A stretch of DNA of 64,000 nucleotides from Lithobates sylvaticus (lineage: Eukaryota > Chordata > Amphibia > Anura > Ranidae). The stretch covers positions 114,734,252 to 114,798,251 of the forward strand of contig CM053033.1 in the NCBI GenBank assembly GCA_028564925.1, in the 5' to 3' direction. The notes beneath the pieces are model-generated. The model was not told the origin of the DNA, did no database searches, and saw only the letters and a list, made by a program, of their open reading frames with translations. Every line of letters starts with the position of its first letter. The first letter of the stretch is position 1. Positions 43,505 to 54,480 of the stretch are shown one piece after another. Both the position numbers and the translations under genes were made by a program.

Positions 43505-44697
43505 CTAAATCTATCAGCATGGGTTCATGAAAGACAGAAGTTGTCAGACAAACCTGATTTCTTTTTATGAAGAGGCAAGTAAAACCTTGGACAGAGGCGT
43601 GGCTGTGGACGTGTTATACTTGGTTTTTGCAAAATTGTTCGATACAGTTCCCTACACACGGCTCATGTGTAAGGTAAGGTCTACAGACTTGGAAATATCA
43701 GTTTGTAAATGGATAGAAAACTGGCTAAAAGAGTCGTGGTTAATGATTCTTACTCTGAATGGTCTAAGGTTATCAGTGGTGTACCCCAAGGTTCAGTGCT
43801 GGGACCCTTACTTTTTAAAATCTTTATAAATGATATTGGGTCTGGGATCAAAAGTAACATTTCTGTCTTTGCAGATGACACCAAGCTATGCAGTGGAATA
43901 ACGTCCTTACAGGAGGTCTCCAATTTACAAGCTGACATCAATGCTCTGTCTAATTGGGCGACTATGTGGCAGATGAGGTTTAATGTTGAAAAAATGTAAA
44001 GTTATGCACTTGGGACTAAGAATATGCATGCATCATACATACTAGGGGGAGTACAACTGGGGGAATCCGTAGTGGAGAAGGATCTGGGGGTTTTGGTAGA
44101 TCATAAGCTCAATAATAGCATGCAATGTCAAGCTGCGGATTCCAAAGCAAGCAAAGTTCTTTCTTGTATTAAGAGAGGTATGGACTCCAGAGAGAGAGAT
44201 ATAATTTTGCCCCTGTTCAAATCATTAGTAAGACCTCATCTGGAATATGCAGATCAGTTTTGGGCACCAGTTCTCAAAAAGGATATCGGGGAACTGGAGA
44301 AAGTGCAGAGAAGGGCAACCAAACTGATAAGAGGCATGGAGGAGCTCAGCTATGAGGAAAGATTAGAGGAACTGAATTTATTCACTCTTGAGAAGAGGAG
44401 AATAACGGGGGATATGATCAACATGTACAAATATGTAAGGGGTCCATATAGTGAACTTGGTGTTGAGTTATTCACTTTACGGTCAACACAGAGGACAAGG
44501 GGGCACTCCTTACGTCTAGAGGAAAAGAGATTTCATCTCCAAATATGGAAAGGTTTCTTCACAGTAAGAGCTGTAAAAATATAGAATAGACTCCCTCCAG
44601 AGGTGTTTCTGGCTAACTCAGTAGATTGCTTTAAGAAAGGCCTGGATACTTTCCTAAATGTACATAATATAACTGGGTACTGACATTTATAGGTAAA
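43505..44697 (+). pseudogene. CR1 LINE, reverse transcriptase to 3' ORF end
   Basis: The plus strand gives QHGFMKDRSCQTNLISFYEE, VDVLYLVFAKLFDTVPY, SGVPQGSVLGPLLFKIFIND, SVFADDTKLCSG (active-site FADD), then LGESVVEKDLGVLVDHKLN, LVRPHLEYADQFWAPVLKKD and EKVQRRATKLIRGM. These are the CR1 RT and post-RT blocks in order. Several frameshifts separate them (near 43710 and 44000), and the LVFAKLF block has lost the Asp of LDFAKAFD. The endonuclease and N-terminal RT are missing. The 3' UTR continues at 47344 after the fold-back unit. Confidence 0.9.
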
Positions 44698-44991
44698 ATT
44701 GAAAATATGGTTGGAGGTCGATTAGCCCATTATTTGTTTCAATTATTGTACCAACATCCCTTTAATAATAAGTGTTAAGGAAGGAGATATGGGATTTTAT
44801 GGGTACCTCAAAAAAGTGCTAATTGAGTTAAGTACTCTGATACACAGATTGAAATATTGAAACATATTTTATTAACAAAATAAAAAATGAACAGACATGC
44901 ACATATCCACGGTCTAAGGTATATACACCTATTCCTATAATAGACATATATAATGCAGTATTCATTTGTATGTGATCACATATTCAACGGG

Positions 44992-45030
44992 CTTCTACAT
45001 GTTTCGCCTATAAAGGCTTCATCAGGAAAG
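44992..45030 (-). ncRNA. Hammerhead-like motif, left arm
   Basis: On the minus strand: CTTTC, CTGATGA, A, GCC-loop-GGC (stem II), GAAAC, AT, GTA, then GAAG. TTTC pairs with GAAG (one U-G) as helix I. CTGATGA and GAAAC are both exact. One extra A lies before stem II. Confidence 0.5.
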
Positions 45031-45810
45031 TTGACATGATCACAAAGGGTTAAAACTTCAAAAAGTAGTTTCATTCATATATCGGACCTTGGGTGTATGA
45101 AAAAGAAAAAAGCAAAAGACATAATAAAATTGGTTTGACAAAATTATAGAGATAATGTACAATGTTAAACAGAATATATGAAGACACTGAAACATGACAC
45201 ATCCACCTACACCAAATAGCCCCACCCACCCCAATTCATAAACACCCTATAGCCACCCACAAACAGTCCCCATTCTACCCCCACAGTCTCATGGGGTACT
45301 GGCCCAACGATAAAAAAGAGACAACCCTCAAAGCCCAAATCCCACTGAGATGATGGGTAAATCGTAGGGAGGAATATATGGAGCTCAGTGAGATACGGGA
45401 ACCCTCATGGCCTTATGAGAGATAAAGGCCTATAGTATCCAAATAAAAAAGGAATATGTGAAGAATGTCAAAGTATTTAACCACAGGAGGAAGTGATTTA
45501 TTAGCAGAAAGAGAGATAAGTATTTCTCTCCTAAAACTGCTACTTACCACGTAAACGTGTCCTTGATAATATGATTGAAATACTGGCTGAGAGCTTGCAT
45601 GGATAAATTGGATATGAGTGCCCAATATCAATGTTCAAAAGAAACGTATTGGTATTCAAATTTAAGTAGTAGACTAATAAAGTTAACATGAGATGATACT
45701 ATGCATAGAGCATGTGTCATCTAAATGTTTGAGAACATAATGGGGAAGCATTGCTTACCTCTGTTGTTATGCCTTTGTCAAAGAGAGAACCAAGCATTAG
45801 AACATCTAAG

Positions 45811-46198
45811 CACATCCATGGCACGTGAACCTTCCCCCTTTGTCCGCTTGGCGCCAAAAGGGTGGCGTGACGTCACACGTCTGCGCTTTTGGCGCCATGG
45901 GGAGGACTATATCAGGCGCACACACAGCACATGGTGTGTGGGAGCTCGGAGACATTTTTGAACTAATAATAAGGTAAACTATGGCTTTTTTTCTCTTCTT
46001 TTAACTTGGGAACCTTAATATGTAACTTTGATTTCTTACAACATTAACCCTTCTTCATTAAGTTTATTTTCCTGTGGGGTGGGTGTCCGGCAGGCCCCCC
46101 CCCCCCCCCCATTTCTTTCTTTGAATTTCATTAGGATAAAGCCCTATGGAAGCAAGCCCTGGGAGTCAAATTCTGTACTTCCCTAGCACTCACATTCT
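45811..46198. promoter_or_regulatory. Promoter-like centre of the fold-back unit
   Basis: GGCGCCAAAAG (45850-45860) and CTTTTGGCGCC (45886-45896) are inverted around TGACGTCA, a perfect CRE palindrome at about 45868. TTTTGGCGC also fits an E2F site. A TATA-like GACTATATCAGG follows at about 45904, and later a poly-C run near 46097. Confidence 0.4.
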
Positions 46199-47074
46199 GT
46201 GCTTAAATGTTCTAATGCTTGGTTCTCTCTTTGACAAAGGCATAACAACAGAGGTAAGCAATGCTTCCCCATTATGTTCTCAAACATTTAGATGACACAT
46301 GCTCTATGCATAGTATTATCTCATGTTAACTTTATTAGTCTACTACTTAAATTTGAATATCAATACGTTTCTTTTGAACATTAATAGATATTGGGCACTC
46401 ATATACAATTTATCCATGCGAGCTTCCAGCCAGTATTTCAATCATATTATCAAGGACACGTTTACGTGGTAAGTAGCAGTTTTAGGAGAGAAATACTTAT
46501 CTCTCTTTCTGCTAATAAATCACTTCCTCTTTCTCCTGTGGTTTAATACTTTGACATTCTTTACATATTCCTTTTTTATTTGTATACTATAGGCATTTAT
46601 CTCTTATAAGGCCATGAGGGTTCCCGTATCTCACTGAGCTCCATATATTCCTCCCTACGATTTACCCATCATCTCAGTGGGATTTGGGCTTTGAGGGTTG
46701 TCTCTTTTTTATCGTTGGGCCAGTACCCCATGAGACTCTCCTGAGGAGATTTGGCATTGGACCCGCTATAAGAGGTAGGGACCTATCCATTACTCTTGGG
46801 GGTTAACCCACAATAAAATTGTGGGGGTAGAATGGGGACTGTTTGTGGGTGGCTATGGGGTGGGTATGAATGGGGGTGGGTGGGGCTATTTGGTGTAGGT
46901 GGACGTGTAATGTTTCAGTGTCTTCGTATATCCTGTTTAACATTGTACATTATCTCCTCTAATTTTGTCAAACCAATTTTATTATGTCTTATGCTTTTTT
47001 CTTTTTCATACACCCAAGGTCCGATATATGAATGAAACTACCTTTTGAAGTTTTAACCCTTTGTGATCATGTCA

Positions 47075-47115
47075 ACTTTCCTGATGAAGCCTTTATAGGC
47101 GAAACATGTAGAAGC
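47075..47115 (+). ncRNA. Hammerhead-like motif, right arm
   Basis: CTTTC, CTGATGA, A, GCC-TTTATA-GGC, GAAAC, AT, GTA, GAAG: the exact mirror of the motif at 44992-45030. Helix I is four pairs, stem II three, stem III two. Confidence 0.5.
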
Positions 47116-47343
47116 CCGTTGAATATGTGATCACACGCAAATAAATACTGCATTATCTATGTCTATTATAGGAATAGGTGTATATACCTTAGACCGTGGA
47201 TATGTGCATGTTTGTTCATTTTTTATTTTTTTCTATTTTGTTAATAAAATATGTTTCAATATTTTAATCTGTGTATCAGAGTACTTAACTCAATTAGCAC
47301 TTTTATGAGGTACCCATAAAATCCCATATCTCCTTCTTCCTTA

Positions 47344-47610
47344 ACATTTATAGGTAAAGTTGATCCAGGGAAAATCCGATTGCCTCTAGGGGGATCAGGA
47401 TGTGATTTTTTCCCCTGCTGTAGCAGATTGGAGCATGCTCTTTTGGGGGGGGGGGGGGGGTTGCCTTCCTCTGGATCAACTGTGGGTATAGAATGGGGTT
47501 TATTGGATTGTACGATATATTTTATTTTTATTTATTATTTCTTTTTTTTATGGTTGAACTGGATGGACTTGTGTCTTTTTTTGGCCTAGCTAACTATGTA
47601 AATATGTATT
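47344..47610 (+). mobile_element. CR1 LINE 3' UTR and tail (continuation)
   Basis: AACATTTATAGGTAAAGTTG, ATCCAGGGAAAATCCG, GGGGGATCAGGATG, TAGCAGATTGGAGCATGCTC, TGGATCAACTGTGGG, and the end TTGAACTGGATGGACTTGTG to CTAACTATGTAAATATG. This completes the CR1 begun at 43505. Confidence 0.85.
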
Positions 47611-47796
47611 ATTATTCTTTGTTATAACATAATCATTTATTATTTATCTATTTACTGTGAAATTACTAGTTTGAAGTTATAACTTCAAACTTGAGTAATT
47701 TGTCTGTTAAGCCACCTGCTTGAGTAAGTTTTAGAAAATATAGTAAATTACCCTAAAAATTATATATAATAATAATTTGTATAATACTTATGGTAA

Positions 47797-48563
47797 TTAA
47801 CCACTTGCCACCCAGGCTATTTCTGACAATTCTCTCCTAAATGTAAAAAAACATATTGCTTTTTGCTAGAAAATTACTCGAAACCCCCCAAATATATACA
47901 TAATTTTTATTTAGAAGACACCCTCGGTAATAAAATGGTTATGTCACACGGTATTTGGCAGCAATTTTTCAAACGCTTTTTTTTGGGGAAAAAAACTGTT
48001 CCGTGAATACAAAAAAAACACTAAAGTTAGCACGATTTTTTACATTTATTTTTTGTATAATGTGAAAGATGATGTTACGCCGAGTAAATGGATACCTAAA
48101 ATTTGCGCACACTTCGGTACTTAAAAATCTCCATAGGCGATGCTTTAACATTTTTTACAGGTTACATGTTTAGAGTTACATAGGAGGTCTAGTGCTAGAA
48201 TTTTTTCTCTAGCTCTAATGTTCGCTGCGATACCTCACGCGTGGTTTGAACGCCTTTTACATATGCTAAAACAAGTCCTTATGCCGGTTAAATTAGTAAA
48301 CTATGAACTAATGAATGTGCTGTATATAACTAGTACAACTCCAATCGCCTACATAATGAGAATCTAATACGCAACTCGTGAATATGTAACCTGTGTGTAT
48401 CTGGCTCTGACTCTGTGTATCTGGCTCTGATACTAGTCAGTGTCTCACCAGCCACTGACCTCACCGCATGTCCCTGGTAAATACTGGCATATTTCTGTAA
48501 CCGGGAAGCCCAGGTGCTACATACAGCCAACAGCTGCCCATAGAATGGCTGTTCACAGGTTAA
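47797..48563. mobile_element. TTAA-flanked element, second type
   Basis: Starts TTAACCACTTGCCACCCAGG and ends GGCTGTTCACAGGTTAA. Inverted-repeat support is weak beyond TTAACC/GGTTAA. No coding. Confidence 0.5.
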
Positions 48564-49210
48564 TGCCAGTACACATGTAAACCTGTGTATAGCACACAGA
48601 CGTATACCTCAAAAGCAAACTTTCTTCAGTAGACATCTGTACTTTACACGTGTAGGTGTGCACGAGTAACACCATATATCTCATACAGCAATTCATGCCT
48701 CTGGGTGGCAGGACGCAGCACCTGGATTTCCCAGGTATATGCCATATTTACGTCATACACTGCTCATACACCCAAATAGTGCAATAGTTCATATGATCAG
48801 TAAAAATAGGAGATGTAGGCAGCAGTGGCACTAAACCTACAAAGAGGGGAACCTAGCTTACCACCTTCTGCACGATTCCTCCATGTGGGCTGTTTTTTCT
48901 TTCTCTACAATATGCCAACAGCCCTCTTTGCCTGCTGCAGGTCCAGCTGATCACCTCCCATACCGTCCCTAGCATGTCCTCTTGGTTGGTGGGCAGAACC
49001 AAAATCTATCTGCCAATGCAGCCATTAAGAGTTGTTCTCTCCTTGCCCAAATGACCTGTCAGGAGCAGGGACACACAGGAAAAGGTCTGGGTTGTACAAC
49101 TCCAGTGCCTTAAAGCAGCCAGGACACCTTATTCTGCCCCATATCTACCCCCTGTTCCCTGCTATCATGAGCACCAGATGTGTTTTCTGCATTGTGTACA
49201 AAATGGCCTA
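48564..49210. other. Unassigned stretch
   Basis: About 650 bases, no gene or named repeat recognised. Confidence 0.35.
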
Positions 49211-49273
49211 AAAATGTAACTACAAAACTCAATAAAAAAATTTTTCAAAAAAAAAAAAAAAAAATGTAACTAC
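49211..49273 (+). mobile_element. Extremely short L1 insertion (about 37 nt) with 13-bp duplications
   Basis: AAAATGTAACTAC occurs at 49211-49223 and 49261-49273. Between them is only AAAACTCAATAAAAAAATTT plus TTC and an A tail. The phrase ACTCAATAAAAAA is the 3' end of the L1 seen antisense at 58.1 kb. Confidence 0.75.
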
Positions 49274-49460
49274 ACTAAACTATTGGGACGCCTGCTTTTA
49301 CACGCACATGAACTTTAATGACGTCTTAGTCCGTTGGCCAACCCTTTATAGCTCTAACAGCTTCAACTCTTCTGGGAAGGCTGTCCACATGGTTTAAGAG
49401 TGTGTCTATGGGAATGTTTGACCATTCTTTCAGAAGCAGGCATGTTCTAAAATCACCACA
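49274..49460 (-). pseudogene. Tc1/mariner transposase C-terminus, antisense
   Basis: The minus strand reads EWSNIPIDTLLNHVDSLPRR then VEAVRAIKG, the C-terminal block of a widespread DD34E-type family, and then the untranslated TTGGGACGCCTGC side. The rest of the transposon is missing. Confidence 0.75.
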
Positions 49461-50110
49461 AATACTGAGAAAACAGAATGATGTGGAGTGGTGCGGTTCA
49501 GCCATGCATGGATGATAAACTAAAATACTAGGCAATCAGGCTGTGCTCTCTAGGTAGACCTAACTTTCCATCTTACCTGGAGTGTACATTTTAAGCACAG
49601 GGAATATCAGAGAAGACCCTTTTCCCTCAACAATATCTCAGGCGATATTTCATGTGTATGTTTTCATATGCAAACAGCAGGCCTCCTCTTCCTGCTTTGC
49701 TTTCCTTTTCGCCTGGACCCCTGGGTACGGAGATGATGCTGAAAATAAACAGATGATGAATGGCTAAATTAGACTAGAAAGTGTATCTAGGAAATTGGAG
49801 AAAGCAAAAGCACTGAACATGAGTTTGCTATCAGGAAGCAACTGCATCTGTCATTCCTTAATAGTGCTAAGGAACTTGATAAAAATGTATATTCTTTTAC
49901 AGACATCCTTGTGGTTTAGCAAGAATCTTAGAAAACCAAACATGTCTATATCTAAATATCCACTAAATGGTCCTTGCTCTAAACTCTTCTTGTTGGCAAC
50001 AAATACACTCCTTACTAACAAAGACCTTGTGCTTCGATCTATCTTTCTTTCTTTGCTTTTCTTGTGAAACTGTGCCTGCTTGTACATGGGGTTAAATGGA
50101 TGGCAGTAAT
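49461..50110. other. Unassigned stretch
   Basis: About 650 bases with no recognised gene or repeat; short open frames only. Confidence 0.35.
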
Positions 50111-51119
50111 TTAACCACATGCCTACTAGGCACTTTTACCCCTCCTTGCTGTCCAGGCCAATTTTCAGCTTTCAGCTACCACATGTTGAATGACAATTGC
50201 TCAGTCCTGCAACACTGTACCCATATGACATTTTTATAATTTTTTTCACACAAATTGAGCTTTCTTTTGGTGGTATTTAATCACCACTGGGGTTTTAATT
50301 TTTAGCTTAACAAACTAAAAAGGACCAAAAATGAAAAAAAAATAACAAACAAAAATTTTTCATAGTCTATTAGAAAATTTTGCAAACAGGTATTTTCCTT
50401 TCCTTCACAGATGTGCGCTGGTGAGGCAGCACTGATGGGTACTCATAGGTGACACTGATAGGTAGCACTGATGAGGCTGCACTGATGGGCACTGGTAGGC
50501 GACACTGATGATGAGGCGGCACTAATAGGCAACACTCGAGGAGGCACTGTTGGGACTGCACAGCATGAGGAAAGAAGTGACGATAACCGGCTTCTATTTT
50601 GTGTACAGATCATGATCAGCTGTCATTGGACACAGCTGATTGTTGTCAGAGTATTGAAATTATGCTCTGGAAGCTTTTTGGATAAAGCAAACAGCTTTAC
50701 TTTTATGGAGAACGGCAGAACATACCACGTCTTTATCATGGAACAGGAACCAGGATACAAACGAGTGCACACAGAGGAAAAACAGTACTTACATCATATC
50801 ATATAGAATGCATGAACTATAATACTACAGCGCCACCTGTTGCATAGATAGGTATAATGCATACAGTATTGTCAGTTTATAAGCAACCATGCTGCTGTTC
50901 TTTCCAACATTGATAACGTGGTAAAGGGCTGCTGTGATTGGCCCCTTACCCCGATCTGTGATCCGAAAGGACTTGGCGATCACAGAGCGCACTGCCTGCA
51001 CGATGCAGGGGGCGTGTGGGCAGCACGTTCAAGAGAGGACATCCTATGACTGCCTCCCGTCAAAATAGGCCCACGCTGTAGCCGTCATTCGGCTATCGTA
51101 TGGGTGGGAAGTAGTTCAA
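50111..51119. mobile_element. TTAA-type element, decayed copy with internal insertion
   Basis: Starts TTAACCACATGCCTACTAGG; TGACAATTGCTCAGTC and TTTTGGTGGTATTTAATCACC match the copies at 10.2 and 43.1 kb. The right end is GGGTGGGAAGTAGTTCAAG, a decayed GAAGTGGTTAA. A degenerate GCACTGATGGG-type tandem lies at 50425-50545. About 50640-50900 does not fit the family and may be another insertion. Confidence 0.6.
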
Positions 51120-51249
51120 GGGCCCAGGTGAGACAATGACTTCTAGGAATTTTCTGCCTTAAATAATGAACAGGGCTTATTTTCAGCGGGAACACGGGGG
51201 AACGCAGTTCTGTAACCTCCAACATGTAACGGCAAGGGGGGCTGGGGCA

Positions 51250-51500
51250 TGCTGGAGTGTCTATTGATGCTGGCTGTTGAGGAATCTATCGTCACTGGAG
51301 GGATCTATTCTTGCGGGACAGTCAATGGTTGCTGAGAGTGATCGTCTGTTGAGGGAGGTCTATTTGTTGCCGGCTGCTGCAGGTTCTATCAATGCTAGCT
51401 GCTGGGAGATCCATTGTTGCGGGGGGGATATTAATATGGGGGGTGTAATATTGCTATTGTAGCTGGGGGGTCAACTGTTGCTGGCTGCAGGGGATCTCTT
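51250..51500. repeat. Degenerate TTGCTGGCTGCTG minisatellite
   Basis: Phrases of the type TTGCTGGCTGC, GGGGGATC and ATCTATTGTTGC recur irregularly with units of about 30-60 bases. No coding frame. Confidence 0.55.
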
Positions 51501-51979
51501 TTACTGCTTTTCTTGTCATCATTAACCTCCTTGGCACTATTCCTGAGTGTGGCTTGTGATGAAATTTCAGTACCATTATCAGTAACCCCGAGCCACACTC
51601 GGGATTGCATCGCTGGATCCTGGAAGAGGTGACCTTCTTTGTTCCTGGGATTCTGTGATGTACTCTGTTGTGTATGGTGGCCGGACCTTACGCCCGATGC
51701 TCTGTGTGTTCCGGCTACCCTTCCCAGCTATGAGTAAGCACTGATTCTAGTGTAAAACGCATCAGATTTTGTACCCCTTTTCCTTTGCTGTGGACCATTT
51801 GATGTGATGTGACCCTTGAATTTCAATAAATAACACAGGATTTTAAGTCTTTTTCTGGTGTGCGGCTGTCCAGAGTTTTTCTACCATTTCCTGCCTATTG
51901 TGTATGTATCAGCCAGCACCTGGGGCTCCTTGATAGGAAGAAGAGCATCCGCGGGCTATCCTTGAGTGGTGGTTCCCAT

Positions 51980-52735
51980 TCTCTACCTTCCCTGCAAGTG
52001 TCGCAATGCAGGGGGATGGAACCAGCGGCAGATTAAAAAAGTATAAACCACAACACACACAATACATTGTAATCTTATTGGATTTACATTACTGAATAAA
52101 ATAATTTGACCTCTGTTTGCCCCCACCCCCCCAGTGCTTTGTCCGGTGCCGGTGCTGGTGCAATATTTGCAGTTACCACAAGGGAATGTACCTTTGAGTT
52201 GATTATATGGTTTGGAGGTAGTAGTAGGTTTACTGTTATCAAAGACATACACGTGTCCATCCGTAAACTGTTATTACAAAGTATGTACACCCCCAACCCG
52301 TTTTCTGACTCACTCACACACACTGCTTCAGAAACCACTGCCCTCCGACAGCTCACCGAGCTCTTAGAGGAAAGTGATTGCTCTGATCTAATTGACACTC
52401 TTGACCTAGACACCATTTTAGCTAAAGTTGATGACGACCTTTTGAGTCATCCCTCCCTTACTCCCCACAAAATCAGTATAAAGAAAAAATCCAGTTTTTT
52501 TCCACCCCCTAGTACTAACCCTCAAGCAGCACTGTTTTTGCAGGCAGTGACCTGTGAGATCCGCAATCTCAAAATCTACCCTAATCGTTCCAAAATAAAA
52601 AATCTTTCATACAATCAACACCTTGCTTTAATCTCTATATCTAATATAAACAGTCAGCAATGGTGGTCACTGACATACCAATCCCTTGCTGGCGTTTGGA
52701 GACGATTATACCTACAACATTTTCTAGTCAGGTAA
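51980..52735. mobile_element. Penelope-like retroelement fossil, two pieces head to head
   Basis: The minus-strand piece (about 51980-52220) carries a cysteine pattern GTFPCGNCKYC like the part before the GIY-YIG domain of Penelope-like elements. The plus-strand piece (52220-52735) resembles their N-terminal region (FFPPPSTNPQAALFLQAV). The two pieces face away from each other, so the copy is rearranged and broken. Assignment is by eye and moderate. Confidence 0.5.
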
Positions 52736-53550
52736 TATACTGCTATACTCTTCACCATTACTTTATTACTCTTAGTCTGGTCTATATTCCATGACCTTTT
52801 TGACATTTATACCCCCCAATTTTCAGCTCTCCACACACTCCGGTCATATGCCCACAGGCCACAGGATATCAACCTGTGCCCTGTCAGAGATCTTGCAGCC
52901 ACCTGGGTTCTCAGCAGTCATCTGTCTTGCCACATGGCAGCGTTCTTTGCTTTTATCAGCACAGATATTCTACTTATGCATACATCTATTAAATAAATAC
53001 TACACCTGGCCTTTCAAATCTCGACTGGGAGTGATCTCCTGCTTTACATGTGAGTACCATACCCACATATGTGCAACAATATGTCGATCTATGGCAATAC
53101 AAAAATGATATCTACTTCTTTGTACTAATGTTTATTTATTCACATATTATAGATGTGAAATCATAGGATATCTAACTGCCTTTGAAAAAGGACCAAAGTC
53201 CGAAACATGTCGGCGTTTTCCTAGACCACAATTGTATCGCAAGTCATTTTGTAAAAATGATCATATGTATATGCTCAATATGGTCAAATTATATATGTTT
53301 CATGTATGCTCTATATTTAACTGAATATCTATTTATTTTCACTTGATAATTTCAGGTGTGTATCACCTCAAATAAAATTTACTCTAATTGAACTTCATAC
53401 ACTTTTCTGTGTCTATCTGTTGAAGCATCCCTCAGGGGTATTGACTGTGTACATGCACACTAGGCCTGCAGTATAATTTTTGTGTTCATTTAAAAGGGAT
53501 GCGATAGACCACTCATACCCTATCATTATCTGCCCAACCTTATTTTCTGT
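52736..53550. other. Non-coding part of the insertion in the piggyBac element
   Basis: Contains a hammerhead-like motif (53174-53218) and an AATAAA near 53373. It probably belongs to the Penelope-like fossil, ending before piggyBac sequence resumes near 53550. Confidence 0.4.
53174..53218 (+). ncRNA. Hammerhead-like motif with decayed core
   Basis: ACTGCC, TTTGAAAAA (where CTGATGA would be), stem II GGAC/GTCC, GAAAC, AT, GTC, then GGCG. GCC pairs with GGC and U with G as helix I. The core is lost but the layout is kept. Confidence 0.4.
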
Positions 53551-54480
53551 CATCAGACACAGAAAGTGATTTCAGCGTCGATCCTGCGTCTGACCTCGGT
53601 GATGTGCAGACTTGGTGCTCTATTGACTGCGGTATAGATCACGCAGCGCCCCCAAGATTCCCATTTACCAAAGCACCTGGTATCAAAGTGGATGTTGAGG
53701 ATGACAACCAAGTTGCTACGCATCAGATATTTTCAAGGAGCAGAAAGTGGGAACCAGTGACCAAACAGAACATTTGGAAATTTCTGGGCCTAATAATTCT
53801 TCAGGGAGTGGTGGGGAAACCCCTGCAGAAGTGGTATTGGACAACCAAATTACTAGCCCCTCCATTCTTTGGCACAGTTATGTCGGAGTACAAATTTTCC
53901 CTGATAATTAAGTATTTTGCAATTAGAAAATAATGAAGAATTTGACAAAACTACTTATCCAGCACCCAAACTCAAGAAGATTTGGGAGGTATATCAAATG
54001 ATTCTGATAGATTTCCAACAGATCTATGTACCAGATAGAAACATCAGCATAGAAGAAATTCTAATGGCTTACAAGGGAAGGCTTAGCTGGATACAATATA
54101 TGGCATCAAAGAGAGCATGATTTGGCATCAAATCCTTCATGCTATGTGAATCAAGCACTGCTTACATTTGGAATTCTGTTTCTTTACACTGGGAAAGGAA
54201 CCAAATTCAACCAAAAATACAGTAATTATGGAATGACAACATCTTCAGTTCTTTCATTGATAGAGCCATTGCTAAATCGGGGCTATTGTGTAACTACAGA
54301 CATTTTTACACATCTCCTGAACTCTGAGTTCCTTCTACAGAACAAAACGGATGCCTATGGAACCGTTGGGGCTAACTGGCGTGACATGCCGCCAATCTTT
54401 GGCAATAAGAAGCTCGAGACGGGAGAAATGGTTGCCTGGCAGAAAATGCAAAATGATGGCACTGCGATTCCGTGACCAAA
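53551..54480 (+). pseudogene. piggyBac transposase, N-terminal and central part
   Basis: Reads SDTESDFSVDPASDLGDVQT, then PPRFPFTKAPGIKVDVEDDN, IWKFLGLIILQGVVGKPL, then SIEEILMAYKGRLSWIQYM and GYCVTTDIFTHLLNSEFLL. These follow the PGBD/DDE_Tnp_1_7 order. The Asp of the GYCVTTDIF block is present; in the earlier block (usually DEQL..FKGR) Glu-Glu-Ile stands where Asp is expected. Frame changes near 53925 and 54118, and the Harbinger fold-back after 54490, break the gene. Confidence 0.88.

Larger units (their letters stand above)
44698..47343. mobile_element. 2.6-kb fold-back unit inside the CR1, with paired hammerhead-like motifs
   Basis: Flanked by a 15-bp perfect duplication ACATTTATAGGTAAA (44683-44697 and 47344-47358). 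After about 77 unmatched bases on the left, the unit is one inverted repeat: 44775-45810 against 46199-47343, starting TGTTAAGGAAGGAGATATG and ending in its mirror. The unpaired centre (45811-46198) has promoter-like motifs. Each arm holds a hammerhead-like motif (44992-45030 minus, 47075-47115 plus). A long duplication without a DNA-transposon signature suggests insertion by a retroelement route, perhaps Penelope-like. No protein is encoded. Confidence 0.75.

Noticed and set aside
51729-51766. Another hammerhead-like motif (GAGTAAG ... AAAACGCATC)
   Set aside because: No matching helix I strand is visible and the core is too far from CTGANGA.
52106-52735. 209-codon frame as a possible host exon
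   Set aside because: Its middle resembles the N-terminal region of Penelope-like elements and it lies in a piggyBac element; treated as a retroelement fossil.
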